Source: Bradyrhizobium elkanii USDA 76 (lineage in GTDB: Bacteria; Pseudomonadota; Alphaproteobacteria; Rhizobiales; Xanthobacteraceae). From it: a stretch of 64,000 nt of DNA. The translations under genes and the position numbers were made by a program. The notes beneath the pieces were generated by a model that worked only from the letters and a program-made list of their open reading frames with translations, did not search any database and was not told where the DNA came from. Below, piece by piece: positions 42,839 through 50,942 of the stretch. The first letter of the stretch is position 1. Each line of letters begins with the position of its first letter. The stretch is from contig NZ_CP066356.1 in the NCBI RefSeq assembly GCF_023278185.1, positions 6,688,001-6,752,000 on the forward strand, in the 5' to 3' direction.

Positions 42839-43699
42839 GTGGCGCAGCAGCTGCGTGTCCTGCAGTCGCTCTGGGCGATGGAGCGGCGGCTGGCCGATGA
42901 GGGCGAATGGCCGCTGCATACCCAGCTCGCGATGATCCGCGATGCCGGGTTTGACGGCGCCGGCGTGCGCTTCATCGATCCCGCCTTCGCGCGCGAGGTG
43001 ACGAGCTTCCTTCGCGCGCATGGCATGATCTGGCAGGCGCAATGCTACCCGAGAACGGTCGACGACCTGAAACCGGTGCTCGAGCTGGTCGCCCGGCTCG
43101 GCGCCGATCATGTCAATTTGCAGCCGGACGTTCGACCGCGCCGGCTCGCAGATTGCATTCCCCTGCTCGAAGGCTGGCGGCAGCTTGCCGCGGAGGCCGG
43201 CGTCGCCGTGCATGTCGAGACCCATCGCGACCGCATGACGACCGACCTGTTCTTCATGCTCGATTTGCTCGACTGCTTTCCCGATCTGCGGCTCACCGCC
43301 GATCTCTCGCATTACCTGGTCGGCCGCGAATTCGCCTGGCCGGTCGACGACGTCAACCACGCGATGATCCATCGCATCCTCGACAATGCCTGGGGCCTCC
43401 ATGGCCGCATCGCGAGCCGCGAGCAGGTGCAGATCTCGCTCGGCTTTCCGCAGCACCAGGGCTGGGTGTCGCTGTTCATGGGCTGGTGGGACTACGCCAT
43501 CCGTTCATGGCGCAAGCGCGCCGGACCGGACGCGACCCTGACCTTCCTGTGCGAGCTCGGTCCTCCGCCCTATGCCATCACCGGACCTGACGGCAGGGAA
43601 CTGTCCGACCGCTGGCAGGACGCGCTGGTCATGAAGGACATGATCCGCGCGCTGTGGGATCGCATCGCGAACGAGCCGCAAGATCTGCTGCCGCGTTGA
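42839..43699 (+). CDS. Xylose-isomerase-like TIM-barrel protein
   Basis: A protein of 286 residues of the sugar isomerase/AP-endonuclease superfamily, from GTG 42839. Possible metal ligands appear as E in VAVHVETHRDRM, D and H in RLTADLSHYLV, and E in FLCELGPPPYA. Such enzymes isomerise or epimerise sugars and sugar acids. Co-transcription with the MHS transporter suggests it acts on the transported compound. Confidence 0.85.
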   Translation: MAQQLRVLQSLWAMERRLADEGEWPLHTQLAMIRDAGFDGAGVRFIDPAFAREVTSFLRAHGMIWQAQCYPRTVDDLKPVLELVARLGADHVNLQPDVRPRRLADCIPLLEGWRQLAAEAGVAVHVETHRDRMTTDLFFMLDLLDCFPDLRLTADLSHYLVGREFAWPVDDVNHAMIHRILDNAWGLHGRIASREQVQISLGFPQHQGWVSLFMGWWDYAIRSWRKRAGPDATLTFLCELGPPPYAITGPDGRELSDRWQDALVMKDMIRALWDRIANEPQDLLPR

Positions 43700-43760
43700 T
43701 TCAGAGCAGCCTCGGCGGCATTCTGAGAGGAAGCGCCATTCAGAACGCCACGAAGCCCTC

Positions 43761-45272
43761 ATGCGCGTCCACTGTGTTCTTGCTCGTCGACGCCTCGCAC
43801 GCGTCGTTGTCCTGGCGATTGCGGCCTTCGTCAGCACGAAGGCGACCGCGGCAGAACTGACGCTTGATGTCGCGACCATGCCGCGCGTCGGGCTGATCGG
43901 CCCGCGCTTCCAGTCCTACAACATCGAGATGGTCGAGGTGACCGGCGGACGGTTCTGGAAGCCTTATGCAACCGCCGCCGCGCGTCGGCGTGCAGAAACG
44001 GAGCGGTTCGCAGCTCGCGCCCCGATCGACCTGCACGATGGCAGACTGCGCAAGCTCGCCGCCGCGCTCTCACCCGCATACCTTCGTGTGAGCGGGACCT
44101 GGGCCAACAGCACGTTCTTTGCGAATGCCGAGACGCCACCCACTGCGCCGCAGACCGGATTCAAGGGCACACTGACGCGACAGCAGTGGCGGGACGTGAT
44201 CGACTTCTCGCACGCCGTCGACGCGCCCATCGTCACATCCTTTGCGATCAGCACTGGCACGCGTGACGCCGAGGGGCGGTGGACCTCCGAACAGGCCCGA
44301 CAGCTTCTCGCTTTCACAAAATCGACCGGCGGCCAGATCGCCGCAACCGAGTTCATGAACGAGCCCGATCTGCCGGCGATCGGCGGCGCCCCCGACCGCT
44401 ACGACGCCGCAGCCTACGGCCGAGATTTTGCAACCTTCCGCGCATTCGTGAAGGACACCGCACCCGACGTGACGATCCTTGGCCCGGGCATGATCGGCAC
44501 CGGCACGGACGCACACGCGCGTTTCGCGGTCTCGGCAGCCGGCGTCGATATCGTCTCCTACCATCATTACGGCGCGCTCTCGGCGCGATGCGGCGGCGAT
44601 CGCACGGCGAACCAGGCATTGTCGGACCAATGGCTGGCGCGAACCGGCAAGACCCTCGCCTTCTATCAGGCGCTGCGCGACCGGCTTGCGCCGGGCAAGC
44701 CGATCTGGCTGACCGAGACCGCGGAGACCGCATGCGGCGGCAACCGCTGGGCCGCGACCTTCACCGATACGTTCCGCTACCTCGATCAACTCGGGCGGCT
44801 CGCCAAGGCCGGCGTTCAGGTTGTCATGCACAACACCCTTGCCGCGAGCGACTACGGGCTGCTCGACGAAAAAACCCATCTGCCGCGGCCGAACTACTGG
44901 GCCGCACTGCTGTGGCGGCGGCTGCTGGGAACCACCGTGCTCGATGCCGGCGTCGGCGAACATCCCGGCTTCCATGTCTACGCGCATTGCGCACGTGACG
45001 TGCCGGGTGGAGTGGCCCTGCTCGTGATCAACAACGATCGGCGGATGCGGCGCAAGCTCACGCTGTCGGCCGCCTCGCAACGCTACACGTTGGCGAGTGC
45101 AACGCCCGCCGATGGCAACGTTCAGCTCAATGGCAGCACGCTCGCGCTTGGCGCTTCCGACCAGCTTCCCGCTCTGAGCGGTGATGCCACAGCGGCGGGA
45201 GTGATCGTCTTTGCTCCCGCAACGATCACGTTCCTGACCGTTGCCAATGCGGACAACGCCAACTGCCGGTAA
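43761..45272 (+). CDS. Secreted GH79-like glycoside hydrolase (heparanase-like)
   Basis: A protein of 503 residues with an N-terminal signal peptide (VVVLAIAAFVSTKATAAEL). The TIM-barrel core has YLRVSGTWANSTFF, the acid/base Glu E201 in ATEFMNEPD, SYHHYG, and the probable nucleophile E319 in IWLTETAETACGG. A beta-sandwich follows from about residue 400. The family cleaves glucuronic-acid-containing glycans. A plant or microbial polysaccharide is a plausible substrate for a soil organism. The ribosome site is not obvious, so the start is moderately certain. Confidence 0.85.
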   Translation: MRVHCVLARRRLARVVVLAIAAFVSTKATAAELTLDVATMPRVGLIGPRFQSYNIEMVEVTGGRFWKPYATAAARRRAETERFAARAPIDLHDGRLRKLAAALSPAYLRVSGTWANSTFFANAETPPTAPQTGFKGTLTRQQWRDVIDFSHAVDAPIVTSFAISTGTRDAEGRWTSEQARQLLAFTKSTGGQIAATEFMNEPDLPAIGGAPDRYDAAAYGRDFATFRAFVKDTAPDVTILGPGMIGTGTDAHARFAVSAAGVDIVSYHHYGALSARCGGDRTANQALSDQWLARTGKTLAFYQALRDRLAPGKPIWLTETAETACGGNRWAATFTDTFRYLDQLGRLAKAGVQVVMHNTLAASDYGLLDEKTHLPRPNYWAALLWRRLLGTTVLDAGVGEHPGFHVYAHCARDVPGGVALLVINNDRRMRRKLTLSAASQRYTLASATPADGNVQLNGSTLALGASDQLPALSGDATAAGVIVFAPATITFLTVANADNANCR

Positions 45273-45287
45273 CGATCCGGCGGCGCC

Positions 45288-46139
45288 CTACGCCGCGTCG
45301 CGGCTGGCGTCGGAGGTCTCCGCCGGGCGCGCCACAAGATGGCCGAGCATGATGGCGGTCATCAGCCGCTCCATCTCGAGCCGTGCGGTGACATGCGACA
45401 TGGTCGGCCGACCACCGAGTGCGAGCTGGCTGACGTCGTCGATCGCGGTCAGTCCGCGCGGATAGAATTCGCGGAAGATCACGCGTTCGGCCAGGCCATC
45501 GACCATGCGGAAATTCAGCGTCTTGGCCAATTCGCTCAAGGCTTCGCCGACCAAGCGCTTGTTGCGTGAACCGAGCATGGAGAGACGGTTGCGCAGCACC
45601 ACCCACTCGAATGCCGGCTGGTCGTGTGCGCTGCGCTCGCGCCGCGCCTCCTCCACCATCTTCGAATAATGGCTGATGCCGGTCACCTTGAAGTCGTTCG
45701 GATCGACGGTGCCGAGCACGTCGAAATCGAGGAAGCTGTCGTTCAGCGGCGTGATCAGCGTGTTCGCCAGCGAATGCGTGAACGTCGTCAGATAGGTGTC
45801 GTGGCCGGGACAGTCGATGACGACGAAATCGTGCGACCGGCCGAGCCGCTCGACGATCTCGGCAAGCGCGCTGCGCCCGAGCGTCTCGACCTCGCTGCTC
45901 CTGCCGCTCACCGTTTCGAAGCACATATGCGCGGGAATGCCGAGATCCAGCGAGGTTTCCCGCGCCCAGTCCCGCCGGTTCTCGACATAGTGCGTCAGCG
46001 ACTTCTGTTTGTTGTCGAGATCGATGGTGGCGACACGCTGACCCGCCTTGATCAGCGCGACGGCGACGTGCATGGCAATTGTCGACTTGCCGGAGCCGCC
46101 CTTGTTATTTCCGACAACTATTACTCGTGCGTTTGTCAT
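45288..46139 (-). CDS. mipZ: MipZ-like ParA-family ATPase
   Basis: A P-loop ATPase of 283 residues starting MTNARVIVVGNNKGGSGKST, with the deviant Walker A (K13, K18) of ParA/MinD proteins. Segments LITPLNDSFLDFDVLGTVDP, WVVLRNRLSM and RVIFREFYPRGLT are characteristic of MipZ. MipZ inhibits FtsZ assembly near the poles through a ParB-driven gradient and so positions division. The gene is not near ftsZ or parAB. Whether it is the only MipZ of the organism cannot be seen. Confidence 0.9.
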   Translation of the reverse strand: MTNARVIVVGNNKGGSGKSTIAMHVAVALIKAGQRVATIDLDNKQKSLTHYVENRRDWARETSLDLGIPAHMCFETVSGRSSEVETLGRSALAEIVERLGRSHDFVVIDCPGHDTYLTTFTHSLANTLITPLNDSFLDFDVLGTVDPNDFKVTGISHYSKMVEEARRERSAHDQPAFEWVVLRNRLSMLGSRNKRLVGEALSELAKTLNFRMVDGLAERVIFREFYPRGLTAIDDVSQLALGGRPTMSHVTARLEMERLMTAIMLGHLVARPAETSDASRDAA

Positions 46140-46268
46140 GGGAATCCATACCGGACGCTTGAGTGAAAGCAGGACGAAACAGAATTTAATGAATGGCTCG
46201 AATCTCCCTGATTCGACGAATCTCGACAAGAGTCGTCGCACGATCGTCGTGATTGAAATTGATGCGGC

Positions 46269-46286
46269 TGCGACAACATTGTCACA
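46269..46286. promoter_or_regulatory. Near-palindrome upstream of mipZ
   Basis: TGCGACAACATTGTCACA pairs over eight bases with one mismatch. It lies 130 bases before the mipZ start, between divergent transcription units. It is a candidate operator or terminator of the crotonase gene; the assignment is weak. Confidence 0.3.
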
Positions 46287-46317
46287 ACCGCAATCCGGGC
46301 ACGTATCGTGAACGCAA

Positions 46318-47106
46318 CTAGCGTCCCTGAAACACAGCCGCGCGGCGCTCCACGAACGACTTGATGCCCTCGGCCGCATCTGATGTGTTGAGCACGCGTT
46401 CGCGGATCTGCGGAATGATCGCGATTGCCGCCTGCTCGCCGGCTTCGATGAACTTGCGGCCCGCCTCCTTGGTCACCTGGATTCCCAGCGGCGCATTGCG
46501 CGCGATGATCTCCGCGAGCGCCATCGCGCGCTCGACCTGCTGGCCCGCCGGCACGACTTCCTGCACGAGGCCGATCCGATGCGCCTCGGCGGCGGTGAAC
46601 TCGTCGCACAGCAACAGGTGATACATCGCATCGCCCCACCCGGCGCGGCTGATATAGCGGAAATGCGCGCCCGCCAGCGGCGCGATGCCGCGCCTGGCTT
46701 CCATCTGGCAGAAGCGGCTGTCGTCCGCGGCGATCACGATATCGCCTGCCAGCATCATCTCGATGCCGACGGTGAACACGATACCCTGCACCGCCGTGAC
46801 GATCGGCTTCCGGCAGCGCTTCGACAATCCGAAGGGATCGACGTTGCCCTCCGGCAGCGGCTTGCGCGTCGCCGTCGGACCGAAGAATTTCGGCATGTCG
46901 AGACCCGCGGTGAAACTGCCGCCGGCGGCGCAGAGCACGCCGACCCAGAGGCCGTCGTCATTGTCGAGCAGCGTCAGCGCGTCGGACAGCTCAGTCATCA
47001 TCTCCGGACTGAAGGCGTTCTTCTTCGCGGGATTGTCGATGACGATCTTGAGGATGCGGTCGTGCCGCTCGTGGCGGACCCGCCCTTCGCTCGCGCTGCC
47101 GGACAT
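46318..47106 (-). CDS. Enoyl-CoA hydratase-like protein (crotonase family)
   Basis: A protein of 262 residues from ATG 47106, preceded by GGGAGGAACAG. The oxyanion-hole parts GSFTAGLDMPKFF and VQGIVFTVGIEMMLAGDIVI are present. In the second half, GIAPLAGAHFRYISRAGWG shows no clear match to the hydratase Glu pair, so it may catalyse a different crotonase reaction or act as isomerase. It is divergent from a TetR gene with a shared operator region, a common pair for acyl-CoA metabolism. Confidence 0.88.
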   Translation of the reverse strand: MSGSASEGRVRHERHDRILKIVIDNPAKKNAFSPEMMTELSDALTLLDNDDGLWVGVLCAAGGSFTAGLDMPKFFGPTATRKPLPEGNVDPFGLSKRCRKPIVTAVQGIVFTVGIEMMLAGDIVIAADDSRFCQMEARRGIAPLAGAHFRYISRAGWGDAMYHLLLCDEFTAAEAHRIGLVQEVVPAGQQVERAMALAEIIARNAPLGIQVTKEAGRKFIEAGEQAAIAIIPQIRERVLNTSDAAEGIKSFVERRAAVFQGR

Positions 47107-47135
47107 CTGTTCCTCCCTGCTTTGTGACTGGATAA

Positions 47136-47185
47136 TTTCTGGATGATGGTTGTCATTCATATGCATGATGGTCATAATCCAGAAA
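47136..47185. promoter_or_regulatory. Operator-like region between crotonase and TetR genes
   Basis: TTTCTGGAT (47136-47144) and ATCCAGAAA (47177-47185) form perfect arms around a 32-base centre that contains two direct ATGATGGT copies. The region lies directly before both divergent starts and is the likely TetR binding site. Confidence 0.55.
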
Positions 47186-47210
47186 GAGAGTCAAACAGGG
47201 GCTAACCGAG

Positions 47211-47780
47211 ATGGGCCATTCCCAGGCCGACAAGGCCAGGAGCCGTGAGCGTATTCTGAACGAGGCTGCGACACAGATCCGCGGCAAGGGCCTCGACGCG
47301 CTCAGCATCGGCGGCCTGATGCAGCAGGTGAAGCTGACCCATGGCGGTTTCTATGGGCACTTCGCCTCACGTTCCGACCTGATCGCCGCGGCGCTCGAAC
47401 AGGCGCTGAATGCGGGCGAAGCATCGGCTCACGCGGCGCGCGATCCCGACAAGCCGGTCAACATCAACACACTGGCGCGGAGCTATCTCAGCCGCGCCCA
47501 TCGCGACGCGCCCAAGTCGGGCTGCGCGATCGGCGCGCTGATCTCGGATGTCGGCCGCGCCGACGCACAGTGCCGCGCGGTGATGGAACCGCACATCGAA
47601 TCCTTCATCGCCAAGGTCGCCGAGACGTTCGGCGACGATGACGACAGCCGGGCAATCGTCGCCGTGAGTGCGATGGTCGGGGCGCTGGCGATCTCGCGTG
47701 TCCTCACCGACCAGAAGCGGTCCGATGCCGTTCTGCGCACGGTGCGCGATGCCATCGTCGCGATGGCATCCGACGAATGA
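47211..47780 (+). CDS. TetR-family transcriptional regulator
   Basis: A regulator of 189 residues. The helix-turn-helix is MQQVKLTHGGFYGHFASRSD, preceded by the first helix RERILNEAATQIRGKG. The ligand-binding half contains SGCAIGALISDVGR, a pattern frequent in regulators of oxidoreductase genes. It is divergent from the crotonase gene and followed closely by an SDR gene that it may also control. Confidence 0.92.
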   Translation: MGHSQADKARSRERILNEAATQIRGKGLDALSIGGLMQQVKLTHGGFYGHFASRSDLIAAALEQALNAGEASAHAARDPDKPVNINTLARSYLSRAHRDAPKSGCAIGALISDVGRADAQCRAVMEPHIESFIAKVAETFGDDDDSRAIVAVSAMVGALAISRVLTDQKRSDAVLRTVRDAIVAMASDE

Positions 47781-47817
47781 TTTCGCCCGCGCCGCGGGCA
47801 CCTTGATGGAGTGAGCC

Positions 47818-48576
47818 ATGAACGACCGATCCGCCCTCGAGCCGACCGCCGTGCAAGGAAGCGTGCTCATCGCCGGCGTCGGCGCGTCGAACGGCCTCGG
47901 CGCCGCGATTGCGCGTCGCTTTGCCGCCGGCGGCTATCCCGTCGCGATCGCCGGACGCAACGCCGACAAGCTCGCCGCGACGGCGGCCGAGCTGGCCGCA
48001 AGCGGCGCGACGGTCGCGCACGTGGTCGGCGACGCCTCCAGGGCGGCCGATGTCGCGCGCTTCGTCGAGGCGGCCGAGAGGCTCGCACCGCTCGCGATGG
48101 CCGTGCACAATGCAGGCTCCAACCGGCCGGCGCCGTTTCTGAAGGTCAGCGAGCAGCGCTTCGAGGAACACTGGCGCGAACATGCGCTCGGCGGTTTCCA
48201 GCTCGCACAGGCCGCGATCCCCGCTTTGCTTGCGCGCGGCGGCGGCACGCTGGTGTTCACCGGTGCCAGCGGCTCGCTGCGCGGCAAGGCCAACTACTCG
48301 CCGTTCGCCGCCGCCAAGGCCGCGCTGCGCGCGCTGGCGCAGAGCGTGGCACGGGAATTCGGGCCGCAGGGCATCCATGTCGGCCATGTCGTGGTCGATG
48401 GCGGTATCGAGGGCGACCGCCTGCTGAGCATGCGTCCGCAATTGAAGGATGAGCGCGGACCGGATGGCATGCTCAACATCGCGGCCATCGCCGACGCCTA
48501 TTGGGTGCTGCATCACCAGCATCGCAGCGCCTGGACGCTGGAGCTCGACCTGCGGCCGTGGGCGGAGCAGTTCTGA
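47818..48576 (+). CDS. SDR-family oxidoreductase
   Basis: A short-chain dehydrogenase of 252 residues. The cofactor motif deviates: IAGVGASNGLGAAIARRFA in place of TGGxxGIG. The NAGS segment (VHNAGSNRPAP) and Ser-Tyr-Lys are present: FTGASGSLRG, then NYSPFAAAKAAL with Tyr and Lys. The C-terminus ELDLRPWAEQF is typical of a subgroup of atypical SDRs. It begins 37 bases after the TetR stop and is probably in its operon. Confidence 0.9.
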   Translation: MNDRSALEPTAVQGSVLIAGVGASNGLGAAIARRFAAGGYPVAIAGRNADKLAATAAELAASGATVAHVVGDASRAADVARFVEAAERLAPLAMAVHNAGSNRPAPFLKVSEQRFEEHWREHALGGFQLAQAAIPALLARGGGTLVFTGASGSLRGKANYSPFAAAKAALRALAQSVAREFGPQGIHVGHVVVDGGIEGDRLLSMRPQLKDERGPDGMLNIAAIADAYWVLHHQHRSAWTLELDLRPWAEQF

Positions 48577-48686
48577 GCGCGCTGCGCCGCCCTTCTCGCC
48601 GATGAATATAGGTTGCGATCTGCCGGAATCTTGTCAGCTTATGCGACGAGGTCCGTAGAGATCGCACCCTGTCCCGGGAGAAGGCC

Positions 48687-49610
48687 ATGTCGCAGCCCAC
48701 GCCGATCCTGCATCATTTCGATCAATCGCCGTTCTCGGAGAAGATCCGCATCATCTTCGGATTCAAGAAGCTCGCCTGGAACTCGGTGCGGATCTCCCGG
48801 ATCATGCCGCGGCCGGACCTGGTGCCGATGACCGGCGGCTATCGCCGCACGCCGACGATGCAGATCGGCTCGGACATCTATTGTGACACCCAGATCATCA
48901 TCCGCGAGCTGGAACGGCGCTATCCGACGCCGACGCTGTTTCCGGCGGGCAATGCCGGCATGCCCTGGGCGCTCGGCATGTGGACCGACCGGCCGTTCTT
49001 TCAGAACACGGTCAGCCTCGTGTTCGGCTTCATCGGCGACAAGGTCCCGCGGGATTTCATCGAGGATCGCGAGAAGTTTCGCGGCGGCAAATTCGACGTC
49101 GCCGCCATGACCGCGGCGCTGCCGCAGATGCGTGACCAGTTCCGCGCCAATGTCGACTGGATCGAGGCGCAACTCGGCGACGGCCGGCCGTGGCTGTTCG
49201 GCGAGTTCAGCCTCGCGGACGTCAGCGCCTACATGAACGTGTGGTACGCGCGGCAGAGTCTCGCGACGATGGATGAGATCATGAAGTCCTTTCCGCGCGC
49301 TGCGGCATGGGAGGAGCGCGTCCGCACCATCGGCCACGGTACGCGCACCGAGATGTCGTCGGCCGCCGCGCTCGAGATCGCGGCGAAGGCGCGGCCGCAG
49401 TCGCCTGTGTTCGGCGACCCCACGGACCCGAACGGTCGCAAGCCCGGCGACGTCGTTGCCGTGATGCCGGATGACTACGGCAAGATCCCGGTGCACGGCG
49501 AGATCGTCTCGCTGTCGGCGCAACACATTGCGATCCGCCGGTCGGATGAGCGCGTCGGCGAGGTGGTGGTGCATTTCCCGCGCGCCGGCTTCCTGGTGGT
49601 CCCGGGCTGA
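48687..49610 (+). CDS. Glutathione S-transferase family protein
   Basis: A protein of 307 residues. The N-terminal thioredoxin-like domain is ILHHFDQSPFSEKIRIIFGF with SPFSEK in the active-site position, and RRTPTMQIGSDIYCDTQIII as the glutathione gamma-glutamyl-binding stretch. A helical C-terminal domain follows to about 215 (WLFGEFSLADVSAYMNVWYA). A further domain of about 90 residues (from PVFGDPTDPNGRK) extends beyond the usual GST length and ends in a beta-rich segment (AQHIAIRRSDERVGEVVVHF). Its function is unknown. Confidence 0.88.
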   Translation: MSQPTPILHHFDQSPFSEKIRIIFGFKKLAWNSVRISRIMPRPDLVPMTGGYRRTPTMQIGSDIYCDTQIIIRELERRYPTPTLFPAGNAGMPWALGMWTDRPFFQNTVSLVFGFIGDKVPRDFIEDREKFRGGKFDVAAMTAALPQMRDQFRANVDWIEAQLGDGRPWLFGEFSLADVSAYMNVWYARQSLATMDEIMKSFPRAAAWEERVRTIGHGTRTEMSSAAALEIAAKARPQSPVFGDPTDPNGRKPGDVVAVMPDDYGKIPVHGEIVSLSAQHIAIRRSDERVGEVVVHFPRAGFLVVPG

Positions 49611-49823
49611 TTGCCGCAGGCTGCTCCCAAGCGGGCCTGGAAACGCTGAGTTTCGCGGCGTGACCTTGCCGGCGCCCTGAACCGGCAATAGCTCGAAGGT
49701 ATCTCCAACCCAAGGCTCCACAGCGCAGGCTTGCGGATCGATCCGCAGCAACCCGACCTTTCGGCCTGCGTGCGATGGGTGGCCCGTGGCGGATGCTCCG
49801 CCACGCCGACAACCGGACTGACT

Positions 49824-50858
49824 ATGACGACCTCCGTCGAATTCGGGCTTGATACGTTTGGCGACGTCACCAACGACGCCGCCCTCGTGCCGCTGCCGCA
49901 TGCCCAGGTGATCCGCAACGTCGTTGACGAAGCGGTGCTGGCCGATCAGCTCGGGATCGATTTCATCGGGCTCGGCGAGCACCACCGCGCCGATTTTGCG
50001 ATCTCCACGCCCGAGACCGTGCTGGCGGCAATCGCCGCGCGCACCGAAAACATCCGCCTCGGCTCGGCGGTAACTGTGCTGAGCTCGGACGACCCGATCC
50101 GCGTCTTCCAGCGCTTTGCCACCGTCGACGCGGTCTCGAACGGCCGCGCCGAGGTGATCCTCGGCCGCGGCTCCTTCACCGAGTCGTTCCCGCTGTTCGG
50201 CTTCGACCTCAGGCAATACAACGAGCTGTTCGAGGAGAAGCTCGACCTGTTCACCGAACTGCTGAAGCAGGAGCCGGTGACCTGGCAAGGCAAGCTGCGG
50301 CCACCGCTCAAGAGCCAGTCGGTCTATCCGCCGGTCGAGCATGGCCGGCTAAAGACCTGGATCGGCGTCGGCGGCAGTCCCGAGTCGGTGGTTCGCGCGG
50401 CGCATTACGACCTGCCGCTGATGCTTGCCATCATCGGCGGCGATCCCAAACGCTTCGCACCCTATGTCGACCTGCACCAGCGCGCCTACCAGCAGTTCGG
50501 CCGCGAACCGAAGCCGATCGGCGTGCACTCGCCGGGCTATGTCGCCGAGACCGACGCGCAGGCACGCGAGGAGCTGTGGCCGGACTACAAGGTCATGCGC
50601 GACCGTATAGGCAAGGAGCGCGGCTGGCCGCCGATGGGCCGCGACGAGTTCGTGTCTGAGGCCGAGCACGGCTCGCTTTATGTCGGCGCGCCGGAAACCG
50701 TTGCCCGCAAGATCGCGGCGACCGTCAAGGCGCTCGGCGCGGCGCGCTTCCAGCTGAAATACTCGGCGGGCCCGCTGCCGCACGACAAGCTGATGAAGAG
50801 CATCGAGCTCTACGGCAGCAAGGTGGTGCCGATGGTGCGCGACATGCTCGCCGCGTGA
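49824..50858 (+). CDS. LLM-class flavin-dependent oxidoreductase
   Basis: A luciferase-like monooxygenase of 344 residues, starting VEFGLDTFGDVTND shortly after ATG 49824. Typical landmarks are LGIDFIGLGEHHRADFAIST, RLGSAVTVLSSDDPIRVFQR, and GRAEVILGRGSFTESFPLFG. It would use reduced FMN to oxidise an unknown small substrate. In the tail-to-tail gap to the porin gene a strong hairpin occurs that may also end this transcript. Confidence 0.92.
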   Translation: MTTSVEFGLDTFGDVTNDAALVPLPHAQVIRNVVDEAVLADQLGIDFIGLGEHHRADFAISTPETVLAAIAARTENIRLGSAVTVLSSDDPIRVFQRFATVDAVSNGRAEVILGRGSFTESFPLFGFDLRQYNELFEEKLDLFTELLKQEPVTWQGKLRPPLKSQSVYPPVEHGRLKTWIGVGGSPESVVRAAHYDLPLMLAIIGGDPKRFAPYVDLHQRAYQQFGREPKPIGVHSPGYVAETDAQAREELWPDYKVMRDRIGKERGWPPMGRDEFVSEAEHGSLYVGAPETVARKIAATVKALGAARFQLKYSAGPLPHDKLMKSIELYGSKVVPMVRDMLAA

Positions 50859-50887
50859 CGCGCCAGAACCGGCATGACAAAGCAAAA

Positions 50888-50911
50888 CCCCCGGCGTTTT
50901 GGCGCCGGGGG
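50888..50911 (-). terminator. Terminator of the porin gene
   Basis: Perfect 9-base arms CCCCCGGCG (50888-50896) and CGCCGGGGG (50903-50911), loop TTTTGG. On the minus strand the hairpin is followed by TTTTGCTTTG, a usable T-tract. Confidence 0.85.
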
Positions 50912-50942
50912 CCCTGTTAGATCGCAATCAGATCAACCGGTA

